Assembly (NCBI RefSeq): GCF_007971525.1 | Contig: NZ_CP042437.1 | Span: 4,464,001 to 4,528,000, forward strand | Origin: Mucilaginibacter ginsenosidivorax | GTDB lineage: Bacteria > Bacteroidota > Bacteroidia > Sphingobacteriales > Sphingobacteriaceae | Direction of reading: 5' to 3' | DNA length: 64,000 nucleotides | Shown here: one piece after another, positions 26,763 through 35,634 of the stretch | Layout: each line of letters opens with the position of its first letter | How positions within the stretch are numbered: position 1 is the stretch's first letter | The notes under the pieces: model-generated | Databases searched by the model: none | What the model saw: the letters and a program-made list of their open reading frames with translations, nothing else | What the model was told of the DNA's origin: nothing | Made by a program: the position numbers and the translations under genes

Positions 26763-27650
26763 TTTTAAAGCCTGATACTTATTACCGTTGGCCGGATCGG
26801 CTTGCAAAAATAAGTTCATGGCCTGTACGCGCTCCTGCGGGTCGGCCTTGCTGTATAGTGATACCAACTCATCGCTTTTGGCAGTATAAAATATAAGTGG
26901 GAACATGGAGCCGACGCGCTGCCTGTCAACCTGTTGCAGGGTGGGTAAAAAGGAAGAGATAGCTTTACGGCCTTTATTGACGTTGTCGGCCATTAAATCG
27001 AGCCCGTTGCGGTGGTAATCGTACATAAAACCGCGTAACTGGGCGTAAAGTTTATTGTTCAGATTTTCGGATAGCCAATAGCGGTTGGTGTTGCCGTCAA
27101 ACGCTTTCCAGCCTTTGTATGATCCGGTTTGGGCGTTATTTACCACCGTTTGCGCGGCAGCAAAATAGGGGCTGCCCCCAAAGCGCGAAAATGTATCATA
27201 ATCCATCCCTACAATAATATAGGCGTAAAATGCCATTACCGAACTCAAGTTGCTTTGAAAATTCTGATCGCTGTAATCAACTGTCTGGCCTTCGTTGTAA
27301 GTAAAATCAACGTCGCGATCGTTAATATTAATCAGCGTTGTGCTGTATGACGACCCGAAAACAGGCCTTGAGGATTGTACCTGAAGCTCGCCGCTAAAGT
27401 TACTGCCGCCATCCCAGTTGGTAATGTTTAAAACAAAATTGCAATCAATGCGCTCCTGTGGCAAAATAGCGTCGGCGCTCCATTTACGGCCATTTAAAAA
27501 ATCTTTCATGGCGGTTTCCAGTGTTTGGAAAACCCGCTTATTGCTCACTTGTATTTTTGGCGAAACTACTGATACACGTGCATTCAAGTCCTGCGCAGCG
27601 CACCTGAAAACCCAAAAAATCAGGATAGTGTAAATGAACAACTGTTTCAT
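26760..27650 (-). CDS. DUF4835 family protein (PorD-like, T9SS-associated)
   Basis: 296 residues with a signal peptide ending near RCAAQDLNA. The family DUF4835 is conserved in Bacteroidota and is annotated in some genomes as T9SS protein PorD; I use that name only as a guide. Visible pattern: ARVSVVSPKIQVSNKRVFQTLE, SSVMAFYAYIIVGMDYDTFS, GWKAFDGNTNRYWLSENL. It overlaps coaBC by four bases (ATGA), so it is co-transcribed with it. In many Bacteroidota it lies next to recN; here the M56/BlaI pair and repeats intervene. Confidence 0.75.
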   Translation of the reverse strand: MKQLFIYTILIFWVFRCAAQDLNARVSVVSPKIQVSNKRVFQTLETAMKDFLNGRKWSADAILPQERIDCNFVLNITNWDGGSNFSGELQVQSSRPVFGSSYSTTLININDRDVDFTYNEGQTVDYSDQNFQSNLSSVMAFYAYIIVGMDYDTFSRFGGSPYFAAAQTVVNNAQTGSYKGWKAFDGNTNRYWLSENLNNKLYAQLRGFMYDYHRNGLDLMADNVNKGRKAISSFLPTLQQVDRQRVGSMFPLIFYTAKSDELVSLYSKADPQERVQAMNLFLQADPANGNKYQALK

Positions 27651-28849
27651 CCGTTTATAAGTTGTGCGAGTTTAAGGCAAATATCATGGGCCACCGCCTC
27701 CTTGCTTTTAAGCGCGAAGGTTGTTTTTTGCAGGTTACGGTCAATAATGGTAATTTTATTGGTATCCTGCTTAAAGCCGGCACCGGCATCATTCAACGAA
27801 TTTAATACAATAAAATCCAAATTCTTCTTTTGCAGCTTGGTTATTGCATTTGTTTCCTCGTCATTGGTTTCCAGCGCAAAGCCAACCAGGATCTGGCCGG
27901 GGGCTTTTTGCCCGCCCAGGGTTTTTAGAATGTCGGTGGTGGTTTTCAGGCTGATATTAAGGGAAGCATCTTTTTTCTTGATCTTTTGCGATGCCACCTC
28001 GGTTGGTGTATAATCAGCAACGGCTGCGCTCATGATACAGGCTTTTGCATCTTTGTAAATAGTTAAACAGGCATCCAGCATTTCGGCTGCCGATGTAACG
28101 TTTATCAGTTTAACAGATTGTTGCTTGCTAACCTGTGCTGTTGGGCCACTTATTAAAGTAACATCGGCACCCATACCAGCCAGCTCATCGGCAATAGCGA
28201 ATCCCATTTTGCCAGATGAATGATTACCTATAAAACGTACCGGATCAATAGCCTCATAAGTGGGGCCGGCGGTTACCATAATTTTATGCCCCGCTAAAAG
28301 GGATTTTTTTTTAAGTTCCGACGATAAAAAGCTTACAATCTCTTCGGGTTCGGCCAATCGGCCTTCGCCATAAAGTCCGCTGGCAAGCTCCCCGATGCCA
28401 GGTGCTATCATGGTATTACCAAAGGATTGTAACTTGTCTACGTTTTGCCGGGTTGCGGGGTGCAGCCACATATCCAAATCCATGGCGGGGGCAAAATATA
28501 CCGGGCATTTGGCCGATAGGTAAACGGCTATAAGTAAATTATCGCAAAGTCCGTTGGCCATTTTTGCCAGGGTATTGGCGGTTGCAGGAGCTATAATAAG
28601 CATATCGGCCCAAAGGCCAAGCTCCACATGATTATTCCATTCGCCGGTTTCGGTTTTATAATAATTCACCAATACCGGTTTCTTAGATAGGGTTGAAAGT
28701 GTAAGCGGCGTTATAAAGCTAACAGCATCAGGCGTCATCACTACCTGCACCTGCGCGCCGGCCTTAACCAATAGCCTAACCAGCAATGCCGATTTATATG
28801 CAGCTATACTGCCGCAAACTCCCAGGATGATGTTTTTACCTTCAAGCAT
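27647..28849 (-). CDS. coaBC: Bifunctional phosphopantothenoylcysteine decarboxylase / phosphopantothenate-cysteine ligase
   Basis: 400 residues. CoaC part (about 1-180) has the flavoprotein start ILGVCGSIAAYKSA, active-site region ATANTLAKMANGLCDNLL and the PAMDLDMW motif. CoaB part (about 190-400) starts ITAGPTYEAIDPVRFIGNHSSGKMG and contains the nucleotide-binding MSAAVADYTP and KIKK segments. Makes 4'-phosphopantetheine for CoA. Upstream lie rpoZ and bamD; the order bamD-rpoZ-coaBC-DUF4835 is typical of Bacteroidota. A C-run/G-run repeat abuts its start codon. Confidence 0.95.
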   Translation of the reverse strand: MLEGKNIILGVCGSIAAYKSALLVRLLVKAGAQVQVVMTPDAVSFITPLTLSTLSKKPVLVNYYKTETGEWNNHVELGLWADMLIIAPATANTLAKMANGLCDNLLIAVYLSAKCPVYFAPAMDLDMWLHPATRQNVDKLQSFGNTMIAPGIGELASGLYGEGRLAEPEEIVSFLSSELKKKSLLAGHKIMVTAGPTYEAIDPVRFIGNHSSGKMGFAIADELAGMGADVTLISGPTAQVSKQQSVKLINVTSAAEMLDACLTIYKDAKACIMSAAVADYTPTEVASQKIKKKDASLNISLKTTTDILKTLGGQKAPGQILVGFALETNDEETNAITKLQKKNLDFIVLNSLNDAGAGFKQDTNKITIIDRNLQKTTFALKSKEAVAHDICLKLAQLING

Positions 28850-28877
28850 AAGCCCCCTAACCCCCTAAAGGGGGAAT
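28850..28877. repeat. C-run/G-run palindromic repeat, copy at the coaBC start
   Basis: AGCCCCCTAACCCCCTAAAG and a G run lie directly before the coaBC start codon on the minus strand, in the opposite orientation to the rpoZ copy. Confidence 0.7.
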
Positions 28878-28904
28878 GATTATAAAATTTAAAAATAAAC
28901 AAAA

Positions 28905-28924
28905 AAACTCCCATAAGGGAGTTT
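28905..28924. terminator. Hairpin between rpoZ and coaBC
   Basis: AAACTCCC pairs with GGGAGTTT around a four-base loop, with A-run before it. Probably an intrinsic terminator or processing site inside the operon. Confidence 0.55.
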
Positions 28925-28941
28925 AATTCTTTCAGCCTTTA

Positions 28942-28967
28942 ACCTCCCCCTTCAGGGGGCCGGGGGG
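28942..28967. repeat. C-run/G-run palindromic repeat abutting the rpoZ stop
   Basis: On the minus strand the rpoZ TAG is followed at once by six C, GG, five C, TGAA and five G, as behind sdaA. Confidence 0.75.
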
Positions 28968-29300
28968 CTAAACTTCTTTAGCCGGGTTACGGTAGTAAAC
29001 TTTGTCGTCTAAAAACTCCTGAACTGCAACCAAGGATGGTTTTGGCAATTTTTCGTAGTATTTAGAGATCTCGATTTGCTCACGGTTTTCAAAAACTTCT
29101 TCCAGGTTATCGTTTGACGATGCAAACTCCGAAAGTTTTTGGTGTAACTCTTCTTTAATATTGTTTGATATCTGGTTCGCCCTTTTAGACATGATCACAA
29201 GCGACTCATATATGTTGTTGGTTTTAACGTCCAGCTCGCGTAAATCGCGGGTTACAGTGCTGCTTGCTACTGCTGGTTTGTTGGTGTTATTAGCTGTCAT
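28968..29300 (-). CDS. rpoZ: DNA-directed RNA polymerase subunit omega
   Basis: 110 residues. Bacteroidota form of RNA polymerase omega: TRDLRELDVKTNNIYESLVIMSKRANQI matches the conserved N-terminal part, and the C-terminal half differs from the E. coli subunit as in other members of the phylum. It sits between bamD and coaBC, the usual place. The start is 12 nt behind the bamD stop, so they are co-transcribed. Confidence 0.88.
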   Translation of the reverse strand: MTANNTNKPAVASSTVTRDLRELDVKTNNIYESLVIMSKRANQISNNIKEELHQKLSEFASSNDNLEEVFENREQIEISKYYEKLPKPSLVAVQEFLDDKVYYRNPAKEV

Positions 29301-29312
29301 ATCTTAATTTTT

Positions 29313-30242
29313 TTAATATGGTATTTTCTGATCCTGATTCTTTTCTGATGGTGGCTGCGTTTTTAGCGTATCTTTCCTGGCGGCTAACTTTTTGGCCAGT
29401 TTGTTATTTGCCATATCTTCGGCCAGTACCCGGTTGGCATCCACAATACCGGTTTGGCTATCTTTTTTAAGCGTAGTAGCTTCGTGTCCGTACTTGCTTT
29501 TAGGAAACTTGTCGTTAAACTGATCGGCATAGGTTATGGCCTGCTCAAAACGTTCAACCTGTTTGGTTTCAAAGCTATGGTTGGCGTATTCATACTGCGC
29601 TTTTATGGTAAGGTACTCAATTTCCTCGCCATATTTAGTATCCGGGTAATCGCGTAGTACATTATTAAAAGCAATAACTGCCGATTGATAATCGCTGATG
29701 GTTAAATATAACTTCGCGTTTTCATAAGCTTTTTGCTCCAGTTTATCGCGCAGGTTTTGTATCAGCTTACTTGCCTCGGTAACACGGTCGCTTTTTGGGT
29801 AAAGGTTAATAAACAACTGTAACGTTTCAATAGCCTTTAACGTGTTTTCTTGGTCGAGCGAGTAAGTAGGCGAATCAAGGTAGTAGCAATAGGCTGAAAA
29901 GAAACGGCATTCCTCGGCCCTTGGGCTCGATGGGTAAGTATCGGCAAAAGTTTTAAAATGAAACCTTGCAGATGTATAATCCTTTAGCTTATAGTTGGTG
30001 AAGGCATAGTAATAAAACAAGTCTTCGGCAGCGCTGCGGCCACGATAGCGTTCAACCAGCACATCAAACAAACCCAGCGCTTTTTCGTACTCCTGTTTAT
30101 TATAGTACTTAATAGCTTCCTGGTATTTTTTGGCGTAATCGTTACTTGCTTTTAACTTTTCGTATTTGCTTTTACAACTTCCCAGTGTTATAATCAACAG
30201 GGCTAAAACACAGGCGAATAACGTTAGTTGTTTTTTAAACAT
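29313..30242 (-). CDS. bamD: Outer membrane protein assembly factor BamD
   Basis: 309 residues. Signal peptide with lipobox LGSC (Cys near residue 23), then TPR repeats (YQEAIKYYNKQEYEKALGLF; YTSARFHFKTFADTYPSSPRAEE; DYQSAVIAFNNVLRDYPDTKYGEE). This is the lipoprotein of the Bam complex that inserts beta-barrel proteins. Longer than E. coli BamD with an acidic/Lys-rich tail (KDTLKTQPPSEKNQ). It is first in the operon bamD-rpoZ-coaBC-DUF4835. Confidence 0.9.
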   Translation of the reverse strand: MFKKQLTLFACVLALLIITLGSCKSKYEKLKASNDYAKKYQEAIKYYNKQEYEKALGLFDVLVERYRGRSAAEDLFYYYAFTNYKLKDYTSARFHFKTFADTYPSSPRAEECRFFSAYCYYLDSPTYSLDQENTLKAIETLQLFINLYPKSDRVTEASKLIQNLRDKLEQKAYENAKLYLTISDYQSAVIAFNNVLRDYPDTKYGEEIEYLTIKAQYEYANHSFETKQVERFEQAITYADQFNDKFPKSKYGHEATTLKKDSQTGIVDANRVLAEDMANNKLAKKLAARKDTLKTQPPSEKNQDQKIPY

Positions 30243-30582
30243 TTTGCAAAGATAGGTGATTAATGTAAATCAGTCAATTATTTATTTAGGTGCTAATATA
30301 TAACGTGTTTGGTGCTCCTTTTATACATCTTACAGGCATTTAACATCTTTTAACTTATGTTAGTTTTATAGCGTGCTTGCATGGGCATAAAGCAACGGTT
30401 TTTGTATGGTATACAACCAGGGTAAACGCGTCAAAATAGTTAACGGCGAAAAACTGTTATTTGATAATAGCTAAACGGAATAAGCTTATGGCGTGGGGAA
30501 GGTACGGGCATTGAGCGATACCTTGTCTTAATTGCCTGATCGTGGTTAAATGATGGAGATACCCAAGTGACCTGTATTGGCC
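30243..30582. other. Gene-free region upstream of bamD
   Basis: No credible gene. TTTAACATCTTTTAACTTATG-like AT-rich sequence near 30340 and GTTAAC-containing stretches precede the second copy of the 150-bp element. A short open frame at 30457-30642 overlaps the repeat and is not conserved in form. Confidence 0.4.
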
Positions 30583-30731
30583 AACAACAGGCGCAAATAT
30601 TTGGATGCGCCTGAATTGCACACTCGGTTTAATGTTAACCATGATTAAATGTAAAGTATTGGTTTTTATGTATTTATAGATATTTTACCTGAAATGTGTT
30701 AAGTTATGTTAACCCAATCAGATGCGTTTGA
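30583..30731 (-). repeat. Dispersed noncoding element of ~150 bp, copy 2
   Basis: Reverse complement of 490-637 with about three quarters of the bases identical (counted by eye over aligned blocks). The hairpin (30588-30595 with 30606-30613) is a perfect 8-bp stem here (CAGGCGCA with TGCGCCTG). Read in the same direction as copy 1, it would be transcribed toward bamD, but lies 340 bp before it, back to back with the gene at 30836. Confidence 0.8.
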
Positions 30732-30835
30732 TCAGGGTATAAAACTCAGTAAAGCTGATTTTGCTATAATTATTGTTAGCTTGGTTTTAAATGGGCTTTG
30801 GCAAACACCCTGCCTTTTTTATTGTTTAAAAAAAT

Positions 30836-32281
30836 ATGAAGGTTTTACTTGCCGGTGCTAATGGTTACATAGGAACAAGACTTATCCCGGTTTTGCTGGA
30901 GAAAGGTCACGATGTAATTTGCCTGGTGCGCGATAAGCGCCGCTTTCATGAGCATAGCGATTTTAGTAAACGGGTTACCCTGATTAACGGCGATTTGCTA
31001 AAGGAGGCGGATATTGAAGCTTTCCCCGACGATATTGATGCCGCTTATTACCTGGTTCATTCCATGTCGCAGGCGCAGGACTTTGCAGCTTTGGAAGTGT
31101 TATCGGCTTATAATTTTATCCAGGCCCTTGATAAAACCAATTGCAGGCAAACCATATTTTTAAGCGGTATTACCAACGATGAAAACCTGAGCCGGCACCT
31201 TGAATCGCGCAGGCATGTAGAGGATGTATTAAAGGAAGGCAAGGCCGCGCTTACGGTGTTAAGGGCAGCCATCATTATAGGTTCGGGCAGCGCATCGTTC
31301 GAAATCATCCGCGACCTTACCGAGAAACTGCTTATCATGACGGTTCCGCGCTGGGTAAATACCCGTTGCCAGCCCATTGCCATCGGCGATGTGTTGGGCT
31401 ACCTTGAAGCGGTAATGCTTAACCCAAAAACATTTAACAAAACATTTGATATTGGTGGCCCTGATATTTTATCGTTTAAAGATATGATGCTGGTGTATGC
31501 CAAAGTGCGTAAGCTTAAACGGCGTATATTTATTATACCGTTCCTGTCGCCAAAAATCTCGTCGTACTGGCTTTACTTTGTAACCTCCACCAGCTATACC
31601 CTTGCCCAAAGCCTGGTAAACAGTATGAAGAATGAAACCATCATGAAGGACCATGCCATTGACGATATTGTACCGCGCAAATGCCTTACTTATGAAGAGG
31701 CGTTGAACCTGGCCTTTGTAAAAATCGAGCAAAATTCGATAGTATCCAGTTGGAAGGATGCCCTGAATATGGGCTACCTTAACACCAGCTTCATGGACCA
31801 GATAAAGGTGCCCCAAAACGGTACGCTTGAGTATAAAGTAAAAGTGCCCTTTGAGCGCGATAGCCAGGATGTGTTTACCAATTTTATGTCGGTAGGGGGC
31901 AACAGGGGCTGGTACTATTGGGACTGGATTTGGAACCTGCGCGGTTTTCTTGATAAATTATTCGGCGGGGTGGGCTCGCGCCGCGGCCGTACCAGCAGCA
32001 TTAATATAGCGCCGGGCGATGTGATAGATTTTTGGAGGGTATTATTAGCCGATAAGGAGAACAAACGCCTTTTACTATATGCCGAAATGAAGCTGCCAGG
32101 TGAGGCCTGGCTTGAATTTAAAATAATTGAACGCAATGGCACTAAAAATCTGAGCCAGGTAGCTACCTTTAGGCCCAGCGGCCTTTGGGGCAGGTTGTAC
32201 TGGTACGCCATGTGGCCATTCCACCTGTTTATTTTCAACGGCATGGCCAAAGAGATTGTACACTATGGAGAAGTTCATTAG
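30836..32281 (+). CDS. NAD(P)-binding SDR-like protein with C-terminal DUF2867
   Basis: 481 residues. Residues 1-290: extended SDR/NmrA-like Rossmann domain (MKVLLAGANGYIGTRLIPVL; VHSMSQAQDF; SGITNDENLSRHLESRRHVE). Residues ~330-475: DUF2867-type domain (GDVIDFWRVLLADKENKRLL; FRPSGLWGRLYWYAMWPFH). The combination is known in Bacteroidota and is often called NAD-dependent epimerase or complex-I-like; the substrate is not known. The stop TAG and the last two codons lie in repeat element E. Confidence 0.8.
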   Translation: MKVLLAGANGYIGTRLIPVLLEKGHDVICLVRDKRRFHEHSDFSKRVTLINGDLLKEADIEAFPDDIDAAYYLVHSMSQAQDFAALEVLSAYNFIQALDKTNCRQTIFLSGITNDENLSRHLESRRHVEDVLKEGKAALTVLRAAIIIGSGSASFEIIRDLTEKLLIMTVPRWVNTRCQPIAIGDVLGYLEAVMLNPKTFNKTFDIGGPDILSFKDMMLVYAKVRKLKRRIFIIPFLSPKISSYWLYFVTSTSYTLAQSLVNSMKNETIMKDHAIDDIVPRKCLTYEEALNLAFVKIEQNSIVSSWKDALNMGYLNTSFMDQIKVPQNGTLEYKVKVPFERDSQDVFTNFMSVGGNRGWYYWDWIWNLRGFLDKLFGGVGSRRGRTSSINIAPGDVIDFWRVLLADKENKRLLLYAEMKLPGEAWLEFKIIERNGTKNLSQVATFRPSGLWGRLYWYAMWPFHLFIFNGMAKEIVHYGEVH

Positions 32282-32443
32282 TTCACTGGTTGATTAGTTC
32301 ATTGGTCTTTTCTGGCGGTTGATGGGGGTATCGGGTTTGGTTGGTGGCAGCAAATCAAAATTAGCTATATTACTAAACTAACGATCATATAAGAACTAAT
32401 GAACTCTTCACCAATGAACTAATGAACCAGTGAACCAATGAAC
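32273..32443. repeat. Heptamer/octamer inverted-arm element E, covering a stop and a start codon
   Basis: Left arm 32273-32307 has four 8-bp units of type GTTCAYTR; right arm 32391-32443 has five or six complementary units (YARTGAAC). The stop codon TAG of the gene before is in the left arm, and the start codon ATG of the next gene (unit CAATGAAC) is in the right arm. Confidence 0.85.
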
Positions 32444-33337
32444 ATATTAATAACAGGCGGCTCGGGAGGCTTAGGTAAGCGGTTAAGTAAGCATTTGTTG
32501 GGCAAAGGCTACCAGGTAAGTGTACTGAGCCGGACACCGGGTGGCGACAATAACGTTAAAACCTTTTTGTGGGATGTAAATAAAGGCACTATTGATGAGC
32601 ATTGTATTGATGGCGTTGATACTATTATTCACCTGGCAGGTGCCGGTATTGCCGATAAACGCTGGACCGATAAACGGAAAAAAGAAATAGTTGAAAGTCG
32701 TACTAAATCGATAGCGCTTATTTATGGCCTGATGAAAAACAGGGCCAATAAGGTTGCAACGGTCATATCCGCTTCGGGCATTGGCTATTATAACGATAGG
32801 GGCGATGAGCTGCTGACAGAAACTAGCGCACCTACCAATGGTTTTATATCTCAATGTTGTGTTGAGTGGGAAGCTGCTGTTAACGAAGGCGAAAAGTTGG
32901 GACTGCGGATATTGAAATTCCGTACCGGCGTGGTTTTGGATAAAGATGCAGGGGCATTACCAATGTTGGCCTTGCCTGTAAAATTGTATGTTGGCTCGCC
33001 CATAGGCAGCGGTAAACAATGGATCCCCTGGGTTCATTGGCAGGATGTAATTGACATGTACCTTTTCGGCATCGAAAATGAAGGCTTGAAGGGCGTGTAC
33101 AATATGGTGGCGCCAAACCCGGTTACCAATGCGCAAATGGTACAAGCTGTGGCCCGTCGGCTGCGTAAACCACTATGGGCTCCCAGGGTTCCGGCGTTTT
33201 TACTGAAATTATTATTGGGCGAAATGAGTTCGCTGGTTTTGGGAAGTACCAAAGTATCGGCACAAAAAATTACGGATGCAGGCTTCAGTTTTAAATACCC
33301 CGAAGTAGCTGATGCATTAAAAGAAATTTATGGATAA
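32438..33337 (+). CDS. TIGR01777-type epimerase-like protein
   Basis: 299 residues. Rossmann start MNILITGGSGGLGKRLSKHL, then TIIHLAGAGIADKRWT, VISASGIGYYND and WIPWVHWQDVIDMY, as in the TIGR01777 family (formerly linked to SulA) of extended SDR proteins. Function in the cell not established. It overlaps the photolyase gene by eight bases and follows element E, so it is probably transcribed with the photolyase. Confidence 0.85.
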   Translation: MNILITGGSGGLGKRLSKHLLGKGYQVSVLSRTPGGDNNVKTFLWDVNKGTIDEHCIDGVDTIIHLAGAGIADKRWTDKRKKEIVESRTKSIALIYGLMKNRANKVATVISASGIGYYNDRGDELLTETSAPTNGFISQCCVEWEAAVNEGEKLGLRILKFRTGVVLDKDAGALPMLALPVKLYVGSPIGSGKQWIPWVHWQDVIDMYLFGIENEGLKGVYNMVAPNPVTNAQMVQAVARRLRKPLWAPRVPAFLLKLLLGEMSSLVLGSTKVSAQKITDAGFSFKYPEVADALKEIYG

Positions 33338-34643
33338 TAACACACCCGTTACCATCTTTTGGTTCCGGCGCGATTTGCGTTTAAATGACAATGCCGGGTT
33401 GTACCGGGCGTTAAAAAGTGGCAACCCGGTTTTGCCCGTATTTATTTTTGATCGGGAGATACTGGACAACCTGGAAGATAAAAACGATGCAAGGGTAACT
33501 TTCATTTATAATACCATCGAAGAACTGCGCAGCCAATTACATCAAAACGGCAGCAGTTTACTGGTGGTGTATGATAAAGCAGCAAATGCCTGGGACAAGA
33601 TCATCAAAGAATATCACGTTGCGGCAGTATATACCAACCATGACTATGAACCCTACGCTACGAAACGCGATGACGTTGTAAAGGAGAAACTAAAGCTGCA
33701 CGGAATCGACTTCCATACTTTTAAAGACCAGGTAATTTTTGAGAAGGACGAAGTTACCAAGGATGATGGTAAGCCTTACGCCGTTTACACGCCTTATCAG
33801 CGCAAATGGTACGCAACGCTTAAACCATTTTACTTAAAAAGCTATCCAACCGAAAAATACTTCGGCAAGTTGGTAAAAATCCATCAGCTGCCGTTGCCGT
33901 CATTAAATGAAATGGGTTTTGTGAAAAGTGAAGCACATTTTCCCGGCCAGGAATACAAAGAGGTAATTGGCGACTACGCAGAAAAGCGCGATTTTCCTGC
34001 TACCAAAGGTACTTCGCACATTGGCTTACACCTTCGTTTTGGCACGGTAAGCATTCGTGAGCTGGCTAAAACAGCGCATGGCTATCACAACAAAACGTGG
34101 CTGAACGAGTTGATATGGCGGGAATTTTATATGATGATACTGCACCATTTTCCGCATACCATGGATCATGCTTTCAGGCCCGAATACGACCGGATTAAAT
34201 GGGTAAATGATGAAGACCAGTTTAAAGCCTGGTGCGAAGGACAAACAGGCTATCCTATTATTGACGCGGGTATGCGTGAGTTAAATGCAACCGGCTTTAT
34301 GCACAACCGGGTGCGCATGATAGTAGCCAGCTTTTTAACCAAAGATTTGTTGATTGACTGGCGCTGGGGCGAACATTACTTTGCCCGTAAACTGTTAGAT
34401 TACGAAATGGCCAGCAACGTTGGTGGCTGGCAATGGGCTGCAGGATCGGGCACGGATGCTGCGCCGTACTTCAGAATTTTTAATCCCGAATCGCAAACTA
34501 AAAAGTTTGACCCAGAACTCAAGTACATAAAAAAATGGGTTCCGGAATATGCCGATTTCAGCAAGTATCCTAAACCCATTATCGATCACGCATTTGCGCG
34601 CGACCGTTGTTTAAAAGCTTTTAAAGCCGCTTTGGCTAAATAA
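33330..34643 (+). CDS. phr: Deoxyribodipyrimidine photolyase (class I)
   Basis: 437 residues. N-terminal chromophore domain (IFWFRRDLRLNDNAGLYRAL), C-terminal FAD domain with LNELIWREFYMMILH, MRELNATGFMHNRVRMIVASFLTK, and the DYEMASNVGGWQWAAGSGTD signature. Repairs cyclobutane pyrimidine dimers with blue light. The pattern is that of class I CPD photolyases rather than cryptochrome-DASH; a 6-4 or DASH role cannot be fully excluded. Ends three bases before the converging FKBP gene. Confidence 0.93.
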   Translation: MDNNTPVTIFWFRRDLRLNDNAGLYRALKSGNPVLPVFIFDREILDNLEDKNDARVTFIYNTIEELRSQLHQNGSSLLVVYDKAANAWDKIIKEYHVAAVYTNHDYEPYATKRDDVVKEKLKLHGIDFHTFKDQVIFEKDEVTKDDGKPYAVYTPYQRKWYATLKPFYLKSYPTEKYFGKLVKIHQLPLPSLNEMGFVKSEAHFPGQEYKEVIGDYAEKRDFPATKGTSHIGLHLRFGTVSIRELAKTAHGYHNKTWLNELIWREFYMMILHHFPHTMDHAFRPEYDRIKWVNDEDQFKAWCEGQTGYPIIDAGMRELNATGFMHNRVRMIVASFLTKDLLIDWRWGEHYFARKLLDYEMASNVGGWQWAAGSGTDAAPYFRIFNPESQTKKFDPELKYIKKWVPEYADFSKYPKPIIDHAFARDRCLKAFKAALAK

Positions 34644-34645
34644 TA

Positions 34646-35572
34646 TTAGTTAGTTATGGTAACTACCGTAAAATCAAACCGAAGGCTGGTGTTTCCGGCA
34701 ACTCCTGTAGTGCCGGCCCTGCCATAACCATACCTCGACGGTAATAACAACGTAACAGCGGCCCCTGTTGTAAGCCCTTGTAGGCCTTGTGCAACGCCCG
34801 GTACTACACTCTCTATTGAAAGTGATGTAGCAGTACCATCTGTAGGACTTGCGTCGAACTGAACGTCAGTTAAAAACTTAGCGGCGTATGTTGCTGTAAA
34901 GGTTGAGTATTGATCAATAGGATCTGTACCGGTTCCGGGGATAGTCACTTTGTAATAGAAACCGCCGGCAGCTTTAGTAAAGCCGGTTAAGCCTTTGGTT
35001 GAGATATAGTTTTTGATAATCTGATCATCATATACATTCTGGTCAGATACCAGGTTTACATAATAGTCAAGGCACTGGTTGCCGGCAATACGGGTGTTTA
35101 CATTGCTCGAGCTGCCCGATCCGTAACCATTTACACCATAAGCCAGGCGCGAAGGGATAAGTATGCGTGCCCTTGTACCCTTATATTTTAAAATGTTGTG
35201 TATTGCTATTTGTAAACCTTTAGGGAAACCACCCTGGTTAATATGGCCCGCGAAGCCATCGTAATGATTAGCTGTAAGCGAATCGAGCGATGTATATTTG
35301 CCATCAAACGATTTTAAAGTGAATACAAATTTTACCGTATCCGAATAAGCCACAGGCGTAGTAGTGGCTCCTTGCGACAAGATCTGGTAATAAATGCCGC
35401 TGGTGTCGCCGTCGGATGTATCGCGTACCATTCCAGTCAGGCCATTAGCTTTAATGTAGTTTTGGATGTTGGTGGCGTCGTATTGCGTAATATTCGGATC
35501 GTCGCTGGTTTTGCGGCAAGATAATAACCCTACAGAAATAAGGAATAAAAGCGTAAAAGTAATTTTTCTCAT
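34646..35572 (-). CDS. Lipoprotein with two FKBP-type peptidyl-prolyl isomerase domains
   Basis: 308 residues. Signal peptide with lipobox LLSC (Cys near residue 19). Two FKBP_C domains: the first ends ILIPSRLAYGVNGYG, the second LLLPSRYGYGRAG, each after a TAKFLTD- or TLKSFDG-type strand. Probably an envelope folding factor; proline isomerase activity is inferred. The downstream end nearly touches the photolyase gene. Confidence 0.85.
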   Translation of the reverse strand: MRKITFTLLFLISVGLLSCRKTSDDPNITQYDATNIQNYIKANGLTGMVRDTSDGDTSGIYYQILSQGATTTPVAYSDTVKFVFTLKSFDGKYTSLDSLTANHYDGFAGHINQGGFPKGLQIAIHNILKYKGTRARILIPSRLAYGVNGYGSGSSSNVNTRIAGNQCLDYYVNLVSDQNVYDDQIIKNYISTKGLTGFTKAAGGFYYKVTIPGTGTDPIDQYSTFTATYAAKFLTDVQFDASPTDGTATSLSIESVVPGVAQGLQGLTTGAAVTLLLPSRYGYGRAGTTGVAGNTSLRFDFTVVTITN

Positions 35573-35634
35573 TTATATTATTTGTTACCGGTAAACAGCG
35601 CTTAATTATCAGCTTTTACCTTCATTATTGTCTT

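Noticed and set aside
30457..30642. Open frame of 61 codons on the minus strand upstream of bamD
   Set aside because: It covers part of the 150-bp repeat, and the frame is not shared by the other copy.
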